Of a DNA stretch of 64,000 nt, positions 31,749-40,708 are shown piece after piece. The notes under the pieces were generated by a model. That model was given only the letters and a program-made list of their open reading frames with translations, made no database searches and was not told the DNA's origin. This DNA comes from JBFAPK01 sp040676675 (GTDB lineage: Bacteria > Actinomycetota > Actinomycetes > Mycobacteriales > Micromonosporaceae): NCBI RefSeq assembly GCF_040676675.1, contig NZ_JBFAPK010000008.1:1-64000 (forward strand), read 5' to 3'. Position 1 is the first letter of the stretch; the number at the start of each line of letters is the position of its first letter. A program made the translations under genes and the position numbers.

Positions 31749-32426
31749 GCCGGCCCGGCGGGGCACGGTGATCGCGCTCCGCCGGGCGATGCCCAGGACG
31801 GGCCGGCACTCCTCGACGCCGGTCAGCTCGATGTCGTCTCGGCGGACCCGCTCCCACGCGTCCCGGGGGAGCCGCCACCGCTGGATCCGGGCGGGCTCGC
31901 CGCGGCGGGTGTCCCAGTCCGTGCCGTTCGGTTCGTAGCCCAGGGCACGGGAGACGCGGTTGGACGCCTCGTTGTCGACGAAGGCGTCGCTGCCGGCCTC
32001 GCGCGCGCCCAGCCCGGCGAAGGCCAGGTGCAGGATCGCCGCCCGCATCTCCTTACCGAGCCCCTGGCCCCGCCTGCCGGGGGCCAGCCACGAGAAGCTG
32101 GACACCGTGCCGAACCGCGTGAAGTTGCTGCCCGTCACGTCCTGCATGCCGACCGGTTCGCCGTCGACGACCACGGCGAAGTACAACCGCCACGAATCCG
32201 GGCTCACCCGGGCACGGCCGGCCCAGATGCCGCGCAGCCACTGCCATTCGCGTTCCGGGCTGTCGGCGTAGAACGAGATCGGGTCGTCGAACGGCCACGG
32301 CTCGGCGTCGGCGACCCCGGCCCGTACGAGCGGCACGAGACGTTCCAGCAGCTCGTCGGAGGCGCCGGCCAGCGTCAGGCGTGGCGTGCGGACCTCGACG
32401 TTCAGCGGGGGATAGGTGTGGGGCAC
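31743..32426 (-). CDS. GNAT family N-acetyltransferase
   Basis: A 227-aa acetyltransferase of the RimJ/RimL type. TPRLTLAGASDELLERL at the start, FAVVVDGEPVGMQDVTG, and the acetyl-CoA binding loop APGRRGQGLGKEMRAAIL with a following SDAFVDNEASNRVSRALGYEPNG are diagnostic. The substrate, protein N-terminus or small molecule, is not predictable. It converges on the helicase gene and is transcribed alone. Confidence 0.88.
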   Translation of the reverse strand: MPHTYPPLNVEVRTPRLTLAGASDELLERLVPLVRAGVADAEPWPFDDPISFYADSPEREWQWLRGIWAGRARVSPDSWRLYFAVVVDGEPVGMQDVTGSNFTRFGTVSSFSWLAPGRRGQGLGKEMRAAILHLAFAGLGAREAGSDAFVDNEASNRVSRALGYEPNGTDWDTRRGEPARIQRWRLPRDAWERVRRDDIELTGVEECRPVLGIARRSAITVPRRAGS

Positions 32427-32504
32427 GTCCGGACGGTAGCCAGCCGCAGGTGCGGGCGCATCCGGTTATCCCCGGCGGTCTCCGGTACACCATCGCGCCA
32501 GCAA

Positions 32505-32552
32505 ACGACGGCGACGGCGACGACGGCGGCGGCGGCGGCGACGGCGACGCCG
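32505..32552. repeat. Trinucleotide-rich tract downstream of a gene
   Basis: A run of GGC/GAC triplets (CGACGGCGACGGCGACGACGG and following) lies between the GNAT start and the stop of the small gene at 32577. It is a simple-sequence tract, not a coding repeat. Confidence 0.6.
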
Positions 32553-32576
32553 ATCCGCCGGCCCGCGCCGGGCGGG

Positions 32577-32804
32577 CTACTCGGTCATCCCCACCGCATC
32601 GGTCCGGACCCAGCGCATCGTCCAGCCGCCGCCGTCGTCCGGGACCGCGTCGCGCCGGTAGAGGTGGTCGCGCTCGGCCCCGGTCCCGGCGTCGCGCTCG
32701 GCGACGACCCACCGTGGCGGCGGGGCGCCGTCCGGCCCGGCCGGCAGGTCCCGGACCGTACCGTCGGCGGGCCCGCCCACGAAGTGGACACCGACCAGCG
32801 CCAT
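32577..32804 (-). CDS. Small conserved hypothetical protein (75 aa)
   Basis: ATG 32804 is preceded by an excellent ribosome binding site AAGGAGG. The protein reads VGVHFVGGPADGTVRDLP, then a Pro-rich stretch, RWVVAER, HLYRRD and MRWVRTDAVGMTE. The GGPxDG pattern and the Trp-Arg-Trp-Val tail occur in small proteins of unknown function in actinobacteria and their phages. It lies 71 bases downstream of the DedA gene start of the same strand unit and may be co-transcribed. Confidence 0.65.
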   Translation of the reverse strand: MALVGVHFVGGPADGTVRDLPAGPDGAPPPRWVVAERDAGTGAERDHLYRRDAVPDDGGGWTMRWVRTDAVGMTE

Positions 32805-32875
32805 CCCGACCTCCTTCCCACCGGCCGCGCGTGGCCGGCCGCCGTCGACCCCGCTCGCGCCGTCGACCCGGCCGG

Positions 32876-33544
32876 CTAGCGCGCCTCGTCGTCCGGCTCG
32901 CCCCGACGGTGCCGTCGCGCCTCGTCGTCCGACCGTTCCCGGCGGCGCCGGTGGCGGTGGATCAGCCAGTACAGCGCGATCGCGGCCACCACGGCGGCGG
33001 CGAGCAGGGCGCCGGCGAGCCCCAGATGCTCCTCCGCCTGACGCCAGGAGGCACCCGCCGCGTAGCCGATCAGCACCACCGTGGCGGCCCACGCCGCGCC
33101 GCCGAGCGCGTTGAAGAGCAGGAAGCGCGGGTAGGGCATCCGGTTCATTCCCGCCAGGGCCGGGACCAGCGCCCGCAGCACTCCGACCCACCTACCCGAC
33201 AGTACCGCCACCGGACCGTGCCGGGCGACGAACCGCTCCGCCCGCTCCCAGCGCCGCTCGCCGACCCGGCGGCCCAGCCGGCTGCGGCGCAGCGGAGGGC
33301 CGATCCGCCGGCCGATCTCGTACCCGACGCTGTCCCCGGCGATGGCGCCGGCCGCGGCGACGACGATCATCGTGACCAGGTCGACCCGGCCGGTCGCGGC
33401 GATCGCCCCGCCCAGCAGCAGCGCCGTCTCGCCCGGCAGGAAGAAGCCGACGAAGGCCGCGGACTCCCCGAAGGCGAGGGCGCCCACGAGCAGCAGCGCG
33501 GGCCAGCCCGCCAGGCCGGCGAGGAAGTCGGCGAAGGCGCGCAA
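32876..33544 (-). CDS. DedA family membrane protein
   Basis: A 222-aa membrane protein of the DedA/SNARE-associated family, which includes putative lipid scramblases and undecaprenyl-phosphate recyclers. Hallmarks are GESAAFVGFFLPGETALLLGG, GDSVGYEIGRRIG, a cytoplasmic RRVGERRWERAERFVARHG, and GRWVGVLRALVPALAGMNRMPYPRFLLFNALGGAAWA. About five hydrophobic segments are followed by a long basic C-terminal tail. The start is TTG 33544 with no clear ribosome binding site; there is no nearby ATG or GTG at the right place, so the start is not certain. Confidence 0.88.
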   Translation of the reverse strand: MRAFADFLAGLAGWPALLLVGALAFGESAAFVGFFLPGETALLLGGAIAATGRVDLVTMIVVAAAGAIAGDSVGYEIGRRIGPPLRRSRLGRRVGERRWERAERFVARHGPVAVLSGRWVGVLRALVPALAGMNRMPYPRFLLFNALGGAAWAATVVLIGYAAGASWRQAEEHLGLAGALLAAAVVAAIALYWLIHRHRRRRERSDDEARRHRRGEPDDEAR

Positions 33545-33901
33545 CCGTCCGGCCCGTCAGGCGCGGCCGGTCGCCGGGTACGCGCCGGTGCCCGGCCCGT
33601 CCCCCGCCCCCGCTGCAATGAACACCCTGTCATCGTGCCGGGCCGACCCGGGGCACGAGCGGGATTCCGCCTTTCGGGCGTATCGCACGATCCTCCCGGC
33701 GGCGCGGCGAAATCGGTAACACACGCTCTATCCATCGATCGTCGCGACGCCCTATGGTCTTGAGCACCGCTCACAGGATGTCGAGCGGGCCTGCTCCGTG
33801 CCGGGGGCACGGCCGGCTCGAACACCCGCTGCGTCAGGGCGGAACCCCCGCTACCCGGCGCCGGCCGGACCGGCCCGCGCCGGAGGTTCAAGGAGACCTC
33901 G
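33545..33901. other. 357-base intergenic region upstream of the metalloprotease
   Basis: The region between the DedA start and the metalloprotease start contains the promoters of both. A moderately AT-richer stretch (33700-33770) has a TTGAGC box (33762-33767), but I could not find a convincing -10. GC-rich inverted repeats near 33810-33880 look like leader hairpins. No gene is apparent. Confidence 0.35.
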
Positions 33902-36900
33902 TTGACGATTCCCTGGAGATCCGCCGCCGACGGCGGCCCGCCCGCGCGGCGAGCCTCGGCGGCGCCCCGCCGGCTGGCCGTGTCGCTGGCGGCGGTCCTG
34001 GCCGCCGCGCTGTTGCCGGTGCTCGGCAGCGCGGCCCCCGCCGCCGCGGCCCCGGCCGCGCCGAACCGGCCGGGAGACCACTGGACCCGGGTGGACGGTG
34101 CCTCGGCCGCCCGGACCGCCCGCCCGGCCGAGATCAGGGCCCGGCGCGCCAGCGCGTACACGCTGGACCGTGCCGGGCTCGCGGCCGACCTGGACCGGGC
34201 GCCGGGTGAGCGCTCGGCGGCCCGGACCCGGCCGACCGTGCTGCGGCTGCCCACCCCGGAGGGCGGCTCGCAGCGCTTCGAGCTGGTCGACTCGCCGGTG
34301 ATGGAGGCGGGGCTCGCCGCCCGGCACCCGGAGATCAGGACGTACGCGGGGCGGGGGCTGGACGATCCGACCGCCACCGTCCGCGCCGACCTCACCCCGC
34401 TGGGCTTCCACGCCTCGGTCCGCTCGGCGCGCGGCGTCTGGTACGTCGACCCGTACCACCACGCCGACCAGGGCCGCTACCTCAGCTACTACGGGCAGGA
34501 CCTCGCGGCGCCGCAGCAGCCGTTCGTGGAGCGGGAGGACGCGCACGAGGCGGACGGGAGCACCGCCGAGCCGGTCGCCGCGGGGCCGCTGGTACGGCTG
34601 CGCACCTACCGGCTCGCGCTGGTCACCGACCCGTCGTACGCCAGCTACTTCGGCGCCGAGAACGTGACGGCGGCCAAGGTGACGCTGGTCAACCGGGTGA
34701 CCCAGGTCTACGAGGACGAGACGGCGATCCGGCTCGTACTGATCAACGACACCGAGCGGACCAACCTGAACACCGCCGCGCAGGCCACCGAGCCGAACGG
34801 CCCCTGCGGCGCCGCCGCCTGCTTCACCCCGGCCCAGCTCGCCTCCTGCGGCAGCGGCACACTGTCGCGCAACCAGATCGTGCTCGGGCAGCTCGTGGGC
34901 GCCGGCAGCTACGACGTCGGACACATCGCCCTCGGCGTCAACGGCGGCGGGGTGGCCGGGCTCGGCGTGGTCGGCGGCGCCACCAAGGCCCGCGGCTGCA
35001 CCGGCCTGCCGACCCCGGTCGGTGACTTCTTCGCCGTCGACTACGTGGCGCACGAGATCGGCCACCAGTTCGCCGGCAACCACACCTTCAACGGCACCCA
35101 GTACAACTGCTCGGGCGGCAACCGCAGCGCGGCCAACTCGTACGAGCCCGGCAGCGGCTCGTCCATCATGGCGTACGCGGGCATCTGCCAGCAGGACAAC
35201 CTGCAACCGCACAGCGACCCGTACTGGTCGCAGCGGAGCTACACCGAGATCACCACGTTTGTGAACTCGACCCGACCACTGATCAACGAGGTGCAGACCG
35301 TCTCGCTGCGCGGCTTCGACACCGCCGGGAAGTCGTTCCGGCTGCGCTACGGCGGCCAGGAGTCGGCGCCGATCGTCCGGGGCGCCAACTACACCGCCGC
35401 CGGGATCAGGGCCGCCATCGAGGCCATCCCCGGCTGGCCGGCCGGCGCCACGGTCACGGTCGCCGGCTTCGGCGGCTCCGGCACGCCCGACGACACCGGT
35501 TTCCAGGTCACCTTCTCCGGCGGCGCGGTCGCGGCCGGCAACGTCGAGCCGCTGGCGCTCGCCGCGCCGGACGGGGTGGACGGGTTCGTCGGCGAGACCG
35601 TCAAGGGTGGCGCCGTGGACAACGGCGGCTTCGCCGTGACGGAGACCGGCAACCACGCGCCGGTGGTCACCGCGCCCGCGTCGTACACCATCCCGGTGCG
35701 TACGCCGTTCGCGCTCACCGGCTCCGCGACCGACGCGGACGGCGACACCGTGACGTACCTCTGGGAGCAGAACGACCGGGGCGGCTCGGCCGGCGGCAGC
35801 AGCGCCGGTACCGCGCTGGTCAACAACGTGAAGACCAACGGTCCGCTGTTCCGCCAGTTCGGGGTCGCGGCCGTGGTCAGCCCGACCGACGCCCTGGAGT
35901 ACCACTCCCCGGGCGAGAACGCGGTGACCACCGACCCGACCCGGGTCTTCCCGGACCCGGCCCAGATCGCCGCGAACAACACCAACGCCAGGACCGGCGG
36001 CTGCCCGGCCGCGCCGGCGCCGCCGGCCACCGGCGGGGCGACCAACGTCCCGGCCGACGTGATCGACTGCTACTCCGAGTTCCTGCCGACCGCCGACTGG
36101 GTCGGCTTCGACAACAACCGCACCCTGCACTTCCGGCTCACCGCCCGGGACGGGCACCCGGGCGGCGGCGGGGTGGGCAGCGCCGACACCGCCCTGGTCC
36201 TCGCCCCGGGCGCCGGCCCGTTCCTGGTGACCTCCCAGGCCGCCGGTGGCATGGTCGAGGGCGGCTCGGCCCAGCCGGTGACCTGGGACGTGGCCGGTAC
36301 CGACGCCGCGCCGATCGGGGTCGGCGAGGTGAAGATCTCGCTCTCCGTGGACGGGGGAGCGACCTTCCCGTACGTGGTCGCGGAGCGGACCGCCAACGAC
36401 GGCGCCGAGACCGTGACCCTGCCGAACGTGGGCGCCGCGAAGGCCCGGATCAAGATCGAGGCGGTCGGGAACGTCTTCTTCGACGTCAACGACGCCGACT
36501 TCGCCATCCACGCCCGGCCCGAGGTCTCCGTCGACGCCCCGGCGGGCGGCGCGAGCGTGCAGTACAGCGACGCGTTCTCGCCTGACCTCTACGTCCGGGC
36601 GACCGACCCGGACGGCAGCGGCGCGGCGCTCACCGCGACCGCGACCGGACTCCCCAGCGGCCTCGCGCTGTCGGCCAAGGAGCCCACCGGGCCGGAGACC
36701 GGTCCGGGCACCCGCGTCTGGGCCGTCGTCGGGACCACCCGGGCCGCCCCGGGCGAGTACCCGGTGACGGTCACCGTGACCGACGGCACCGGTACCGCCG
36801 GGACCGTCGCGTTCCCGGTCCGGGTGACGCCGGAGGACGCCGAGGTGACGTACACGGGGGACACCCTCGGGTACGCCGACGGCCGCGCCCCCGCGCGGGT

Positions 36901-37624
36901 GCTGCTGCGGGCGACGGTACGGGACTCGTCGGTGCTCGGTACCGACCCGTTCCCCGGGGACGTCCGCGACGCCACGGTGACCTTCACGGCGGCCGGGCGG
37001 ACCCTCTGCACCGGCGTGCTCGGGCTGCTCGGCGACGCGGCCACCGCGGCGTCGGCGAGCTGCACGGCGGCGCTGCCGGCCGGCGGCCACGACGTCACGG
37101 TCACGGTCGGCGGCGGCTACGCCGTTAGCGCCGCCGCCCGCGTCGAGGTGCTCCGGCCGGCCAGTCGGGCCGCCGTCGGCACGGGCAGCCTCACCGCCAC
37201 CGGCGCGGCCGGCACCCGACCGGCCGACCCGCGCTCGCGGATCGACTTCGGGCTGCTCGTGGCCGCGTCCCGGGCCGACGATCCCACCGGTACGGTCAGC
37301 GTCACGTACTCCTCGGCCGGGCGGCGGTACCAGATCCGCACGACCGGGCTCGACTCGTTCGCCGTCTCGGGACGCCCCGGCTCCGGCGGCCTTGAGCTGC
37401 GCGGCCGGGCCACGCTGGTCGACGTGACCAGCGCGGCCCGCCCGGTCACCGTGGCCAGCGGGCTGACGCTGCGGCTGACCGGTACCGACCGGGGACTGCT
37501 CCGGCCCGGTGACACCCTCGGGGTGACCCTCACCGACGGCGAGCGGCTGGTCTTCTCGTCGAACTGGACCGGCACGCGTACCGCCGAGTCGCGTCTGGCG
37601 AGCGGAACGCTCCTGATCCAGTGA
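33902..37624 (+). CDS. Secreted reprolysin-like metalloprotease with cadherin/Ig-type repeats
   Basis: A 1240-aa exported zinc protease. A signal peptide occupies about residues 1-50 (LAVSLAAVLAAALLPVLGSAAPAAAA). After a propeptide-like region the catalytic domain shows HEIGHQFAGNH at 384-394 (zinc ligands H384, H388, H394; E385 general base) and a Met-turn SIMAYAGIC with M423, the metzincin pattern of M12B-like bacterial proteases. The C-terminal 700 residues contain PA-like and Ig/cadherin-type modules (TDADGDTVTYLWEQND, VTWDVAGTD, TATGLPSGL). TTG 33902 follows AAGGAGA. Ends in a strong terminator. Likely a nutritional protease. Confidence 0.9.
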   Translation: MTIPWRSAADGGPPARRASAAPRRLAVSLAAVLAAALLPVLGSAAPAAAAPAAPNRPGDHWTRVDGASAARTARPAEIRARRASAYTLDRAGLAADLDRAPGERSAARTRPTVLRLPTPEGGSQRFELVDSPVMEAGLAARHPEIRTYAGRGLDDPTATVRADLTPLGFHASVRSARGVWYVDPYHHADQGRYLSYYGQDLAAPQQPFVEREDAHEADGSTAEPVAAGPLVRLRTYRLALVTDPSYASYFGAENVTAAKVTLVNRVTQVYEDETAIRLVLINDTERTNLNTAAQATEPNGPCGAAACFTPAQLASCGSGTLSRNQIVLGQLVGAGSYDVGHIALGVNGGGVAGLGVVGGATKARGCTGLPTPVGDFFAVDYVAHEIGHQFAGNHTFNGTQYNCSGGNRSAANSYEPGSGSSIMAYAGICQQDNLQPHSDPYWSQRSYTEITTFVNSTRPLINEVQTVSLRGFDTAGKSFRLRYGGQESAPIVRGANYTAAGIRAAIEAIPGWPAGATVTVAGFGGSGTPDDTGFQVTFSGGAVAAGNVEPLALAAPDGVDGFVGETVKGGAVDNGGFAVTETGNHAPVVTAPASYTIPVRTPFALTGSATDADGDTVTYLWEQNDRGGSAGGSSAGTALVNNVKTNGPLFRQFGVAAVVSPTDALEYHSPGENAVTTDPTRVFPDPAQIAANNTNARTGGCPAAPAPPATGGATNVPADVIDCYSEFLPTADWVGFDNNRTLHFRLTARDGHPGGGGVGSADTALVLAPGAGPFLVTSQAAGGMVEGGSAQPVTWDVAGTDAAPIGVGEVKISLSVDGGATFPYVVAERTANDGAETVTLPNVGAAKARIKIEAVGNVFFDVNDADFAIHARPEVSVDAPAGGASVQYSDAFSPDLYVRATDPDGSGAALTATATGLPSGLALSAKEPTGPETGPGTRVWAVVGTTRAAPGEYPVTVTVTDGTGTAGTVAFPVRVTPEDAEVTYTGDTLGYADGRAPARVLLRATVRDSSVLGTDPFPGDVRDATVTFTAAGRTLCTGVLGLLGDAATAASASCTAALPAGGHDVTVTVGGGYAVSAAARVEVLRPASRAAVGTGSLTATGAAGTRPADPRSRIDFGLLVAASRADDPTGTVSVTYSSAGRRYQIRTTGLDSFAVSGRPGSGGLELRGRATLVDVTSAARPVTVASGLTLRLTGTDRGLLRPGDTLGVTLTDGERLVFSSNWTGTRTAESRLASGTLLIQ

Positions 37625-37629
37625 GGACG

Positions 37630-37677
37630 GTCCCGGCCGGTGCCCCGCCCGTCGCGGCGCGGGGCACCGGCCGGGAC
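37630..37677 (+). terminator. 19-bp perfect hairpin after the metalloprotease
   Basis: Arms 37630-37648 and 37659-37677 are perfectly complementary (begins GTCCCGGCCGGTGCCCCGC) with a 10-base loop, starting five bases after the metalloprotease stop. No U-tract. Confidence 0.85.
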
Positions 37678-37724
37678 ACGCCATCCGATCCAGCCCGCCC
37701 TCGGCGGAAGGGCGGACGCACCGT

Positions 37725-38351
37725 TCAGAGAGCGGCGATCGATGCGGGCGCTCGTTCCTGTCGAGCGAGCGCCCGGATCACGGCCAATGGCCCGTGCCGC
37801 CATGCCGCGATGCGGCTGAGCAACTGAATCGTCGCCTCCGTCGCGGCCTGCGGCATCGGCGGCGTGGGTATGCCCAGGCTGACCGCCAGATCGTCGGCGT
37901 GCACGACCAGTTCCATCACGCGCGTCAGCAGGAAGTCGTCCACGGTCAGACCCCAGTTGCCGAGGTCGACGATGCGATCCGCCGGTTGCGCCGGCACGGC
38001 GGCCCGCAGCTCGCGCAGCGCGGCGTCGACGTCGTCGGCGAGTCTTTCGGGAGTCGTCGCCGTGGCGGCCTGCTCGCTGCGGTGCCGGATCTCGATGTTG
38101 TCAGCGCTGTCGGTGCCCGAGGTTACCCACCCGTTACCGGTGAAGTGATCGAGTACCGAGATCGCGGAACCACCCGGTGTTGCGGCGAGATAGCTCGCGG
38201 TGTTGGTGATCTGGTTCGCCAGGTGACGGGCAAGGCCGCTGGTCGAGAAGTCAGGCAGGGCGCTGGGCTCGGACCATCGTTCGGCCAACGCCGGCTGGCG
38301 CAGCAGGCCCACGGCGGCCTCGGCGGATTCCAGGAACGCCGCTCGAATCAT
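37725..38351 (-). CDS. DinB/mycothiol-dependent maleylpyruvate isomerase-type protein
   Basis: A 208-aa four-helix protein of the MDMPI_N/DinB superfamily. Typical blocks are RWSEPSALPDFSTSGLARHLANQI near the start, VDDFLLTRVMELVVHADDLAVSLG, and three His residues (in LARHL, VVHAD and the middle) in positions that usually bind a divalent metal. Family members use mycothiol, which fits an actinomycete host. The exact reaction is unknown. Transcribed alone, just after the metalloprotease terminator. Confidence 0.82.
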   Translation of the reverse strand: MIRAAFLESAEAAVGLLRQPALAERWSEPSALPDFSTSGLARHLANQITNTASYLAATPGGSAISVLDHFTGNGWVTSGTDSADNIEIRHRSEQAATATTPERLADDVDAALRELRAAVPAQPADRIVDLGNWGLTVDDFLLTRVMELVVHADDLAVSLGIPTPPMPQAATEATIQLLSRIAAWRHGPLAVIRALARQERAPASIAAL

Positions 38352-38381
38352 CCCCGCAGTCTAGGAACCCCTACTCGATGA

Positions 38382-38522
38382 GTGTTTGGGCCGCCGCCGG
38401 CGCAGCAGTGGTTCCGGGACGCGCTGGCCAACGACGACGATCCGGAGTGGGACGACACGGAGCACCGCAGCCTGCCCTCGGAGACCGAGCTGGTCTCCGA
38501 GGGGGTCCGGACGACCTACTAG
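38382..38522 (+). CDS. Short acidic ORF, possible gene remnant
   Basis: GTG 38382 opens a 46-codon frame (starts MFGPPPAQQWFRDALAND) with good GC3 bias and a rather acidic, plausible protein sequence ending GVRTTY. It has no ribosome binding site and no recognised homologue. It runs into the convergent gene ending at 38529. It may be the 3' remnant of a longer gene or a small protein. Confidence 0.3.
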   Translation: MFGPPPAQQWFRDALANDDDPEWDDTEHRSLPSETELVSEGVRTTY

Positions 38523-38528
38523 CAGGAG

Positions 38529-39527
38529 CTACACGCAGGCGAGCTGTACCGGGACCTTCGCGTAGACCTCGCTGCCCGCGGGCAGGGTGGGGATCTGGCC
38601 GGCGCCGTCCGGGTTGCCACCGGTCCAGAAGTCCGGCTCCCCGATCCGCCGGGCCAGCCGGTCGGCCGCCGCGGGCGGTACCAGCGCCACCACCGCGTAG
38701 CGCAGTCCCATCTCCAGGTCGGCGGCCTCGCCCTTGCGGCCGAAGACCACCCCGTACGCCACCCAGGCCCCGTCGGTGCGCGGAATCGGCTTCTCGTACG
38801 GGTAGTACTGCTCGGTGCCGCCGCCGGTCACGAAGATCCAGAGCTTGCGCGGGTCGCCCGGCCAGTGGTCGCGCCCGGCGAGTTCCATCTGGTGGCTGAC
38901 CGGCAGCGGCATGCGCGACGCGCGGTACGTGTCGACGTTGATCCGGCGTGGGCCGCAGTTGGCGTTCGGGCTCGGGAACGGCGGCGGGGCCGACGCGTCC
39001 GCCGTGGCGCCCGCCGAGGAAGCCGAGCCGGCGGGCAGTTCGGGGGTCGCGCCGGTGCCGGTGCTCGTACCGCCGCCCCGGTCGTCGTCCCCGGCCGCGC
39101 CGATCCGTTCCACCAACGGCGTCAGGCCCGCCGCGAGGAGGGTGGCGACGGCGCCCAGCACGCCCAGCCAGATCTGCAACCGCCGGCCGTCCGGCGTCCG
39201 GCCCGGTTGCCCGGCGGTACGCGGCAGGCCGCGCTGCGAGACGACGAACGCGACCGCCGCGATCACCAGGCCCAGCCCGACGGCCGCCAGCAGGCCGGTC
39301 ACCCCGGGCGTCAGGTAGCCGACGACCGCGGCGACCACGACGGCGACGAGCACGAGGATCGCCAGCGGGACGGTCGGGCGCCGCCCGGTCGCCCCGGTCC
39401 GTGCCGAACCGTGCCGCGCCGGGTCCGGGCGACGCCGGGTTTCGTTCCCGGGTGGAGGATGCCCCGCGTGCCGATCCGCCGGGCCGGGTGACTGCGTTCC
39501 GTCGTCGAAGTCCCACACAGCGTTCAC
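38529..39527 (-). CDS. Membrane-anchored protein of unknown function
   Basis: A 332-aa protein starting at GTG 39527 (VNAVWDFDDGTQ); the longer frame upstream is compositionally poor. A basic, Pro-rich cytoplasmic N-terminus is followed by three hydrophobic helices (about 52-71, 75-96, 118-138), then a Gly/Ser/Ala-rich linker and a C-terminal extracytoplasmic domain of about 145 residues. That domain has conserved-looking motifs NCGPRRINVDTYRASRMPLP, KLWIFVTGGGTEQYYPYEKPI and GSEVYAKVPVQLACV, with two Cys residues that could form a disulphide. I do not recognise the family. Confidence 0.65.
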   Translation of the reverse strand: MNAVWDFDDGTQSPGPADRHAGHPPPGNETRRRPDPARHGSARTGATGRRPTVPLAILVLVAVVVAAVVGYLTPGVTGLLAAVGLGLVIAAVAFVVSQRGLPRTAGQPGRTPDGRRLQIWLGVLGAVATLLAAGLTPLVERIGAAGDDDRGGGTSTGTGATPELPAGSASSAGATADASAPPPFPSPNANCGPRRINVDTYRASRMPLPVSHQMELAGRDHWPGDPRKLWIFVTGGGTEQYYPYEKPIPRTDGAWVAYGVVFGRKGEAADLEMGLRYAVVALVPPAAADRLARRIGEPDFWTGGNPDGAGQIPTLPAGSEVYAKVPVQLACV

Positions 39528-39637
39528 CTTCGGGCCACGGCTGCGGCGTCCACAATCGAGCGAACAGCCGCCGGTGCCGCGCTGATCCGGGCGTCCGGTG
39601 GAGCCGACCGGACAGCCGGGTCGGCCGCGAGACGCGT

Positions 39638-39669
39638 GGGCCCCTTGCCGGCACGCCGGCAAGGGGCCC
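39638..39669 (-). terminator. 15-bp perfect hairpin after the hydrolase
   Basis: Arms 39638-39652 (GGGCCCCTTGCCGGC) and 39655-39669 are perfectly complementary, giving a 14-bp stem with a four-base loop. It starts 13 bases after the stop of the minus-strand hydrolase at 39683. Confidence 0.85.
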
Positions 39670-39682
39670 CTCGTCGGGCGGC

Positions 39683-40540
39683 TCAGCGGCGGCTGCCGGC
39701 CATGGCCGGTGCGGCGACGAAGTTGAGGATCGCCTTGTTGACGTCCTCGGCGTGGGTCCACGGGATGGCGTGCGGCGCGCCCTTGAGGGTCACCAGCTCG
39801 CTGTTGGGCAGCATCGCCTGCATCCGCGGGGCGGTCGCCGGGTACGGCAGCACGTTGTCGGCGTCACCGTGGATGATCAGTACGGGGACGTCGACCCGCG
39901 GCACGTCGGCCCGGAAGTCGGTCATCCAGGTGCTGATGCAGTCGATCGTGGCCTTCGGGGCGGCGCTGACCGCGAGGTTCCAGTTGGCCCGGAACACCTC
40001 CTCGCTGACCAGCTTCCCCTTGTTCTGCTCATAGTTGTAGAAGTTGTTGAAGAAGGCCGTGGTGAAGGCGTACCGGTCGGCCATCGCCTGCCTCGTGAAC
40101 CCGTCGAAGATGCTCTGGTCCAGACCCTCCGGATTGTCGGCGGTCTTCACCAGCATCGGCGGGAGCGCGCTGATCAGGACCGCCCGGGCCACCCGGTCCG
40201 AGCCGGCCCGCGCGATGTACCGGGTGATCTCACCGGTTCCCATCGAGTGCCCGATGAGGATGGCGTCCCGTAGGTCCAGCTCGTTCATGAGGATCTCAAG
40301 GTCGGTGGCGAACGTGTCGTACTCGTACCCGATGCCCGGATGGCTCGACTTGCCGAACCCGCGCCGGTCGTACGCGATGCAACGGAATCCGGCCGAGACC
40401 AGCGCCGGCATCTGCTTCTCCCAGGCGTTGCTCGCCAGGGGGTACCCGTGAATGAGGACGACCGGCCGTCCCGATCCGTGGTCCTCGTAGTACAGGTCGA
40501 TCGGCGCGGAGTTTTCCATCCCAACGGTGATGTAAGGCAT
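39683..40540 (-). CDS. Alpha/beta hydrolase, non-haem chloroperoxidase-like
   Basis: A 285-aa alpha/beta hydrolase. The nucleophile elbow is GHSMG with S99, the acid is in VLIIHGDADNVLPY and the base in KGAPHAIPWTHAE, giving a full catalytic triad. VVLIHGYPLASNAWEKQMPAL and YDRRGFGKSSHP are characteristic of the chloroperoxidase/arylesterase group, and the C-terminal helix AILNFV agrees. Its natural role in the host is unknown. A GGAAGGAAACC site precedes ATG 40540. It is a single gene with its own terminator. Confidence 0.92.
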   Translation of the reverse strand: MPYITVGMENSAPIDLYYEDHGSGRPVVLIHGYPLASNAWEKQMPALVSAGFRCIAYDRRGFGKSSHPGIGYEYDTFATDLEILMNELDLRDAILIGHSMGTGEITRYIARAGSDRVARAVLISALPPMLVKTADNPEGLDQSIFDGFTRQAMADRYAFTTAFFNNFYNYEQNKGKLVSEEVFRANWNLAVSAAPKATIDCISTWMTDFRADVPRVDVPVLIIHGDADNVLPYPATAPRMQAMLPNSELVTLKGAPHAIPWTHAEDVNKAILNFVAAPAMAGSRR

Positions 40541-40666
40541 GCGAGGTTTCCTTCCGGACGGGCATGCTGCACGTGTCGGCTACGGCTTGACCGCCGCTGC
40601 CGCCCGCGTTCCCGCCACACCGGGCGTTATGCCTGCCGCCGGTCCCGGCCCGTCGGGCCGCCCCGT

Positions 40667-40694
40667 GGGCCGGGCCGTCCCGCGCGCCCGGCCC
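40667..40694 (-). terminator. GC-rich hairpin after the ABC permease
   Basis: GGGCCGGGC (40667-40675) pairs with GCCCGGCCC (40686-40694) around a 10-base loop, 15 bases past the permease stop on the minus strand. Confidence 0.6.
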
Positions 40695-40708
40695 GTCGCG
40701 TGGGTCAC

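Noticed and set aside
33851..37684. 1277-codon minus-strand open frame opposite the metalloprotease
   Set aside because: No domain-like content; the plus strand has the signal peptide, zinc motif and a terminator. High GC makes long antisense frames common here.
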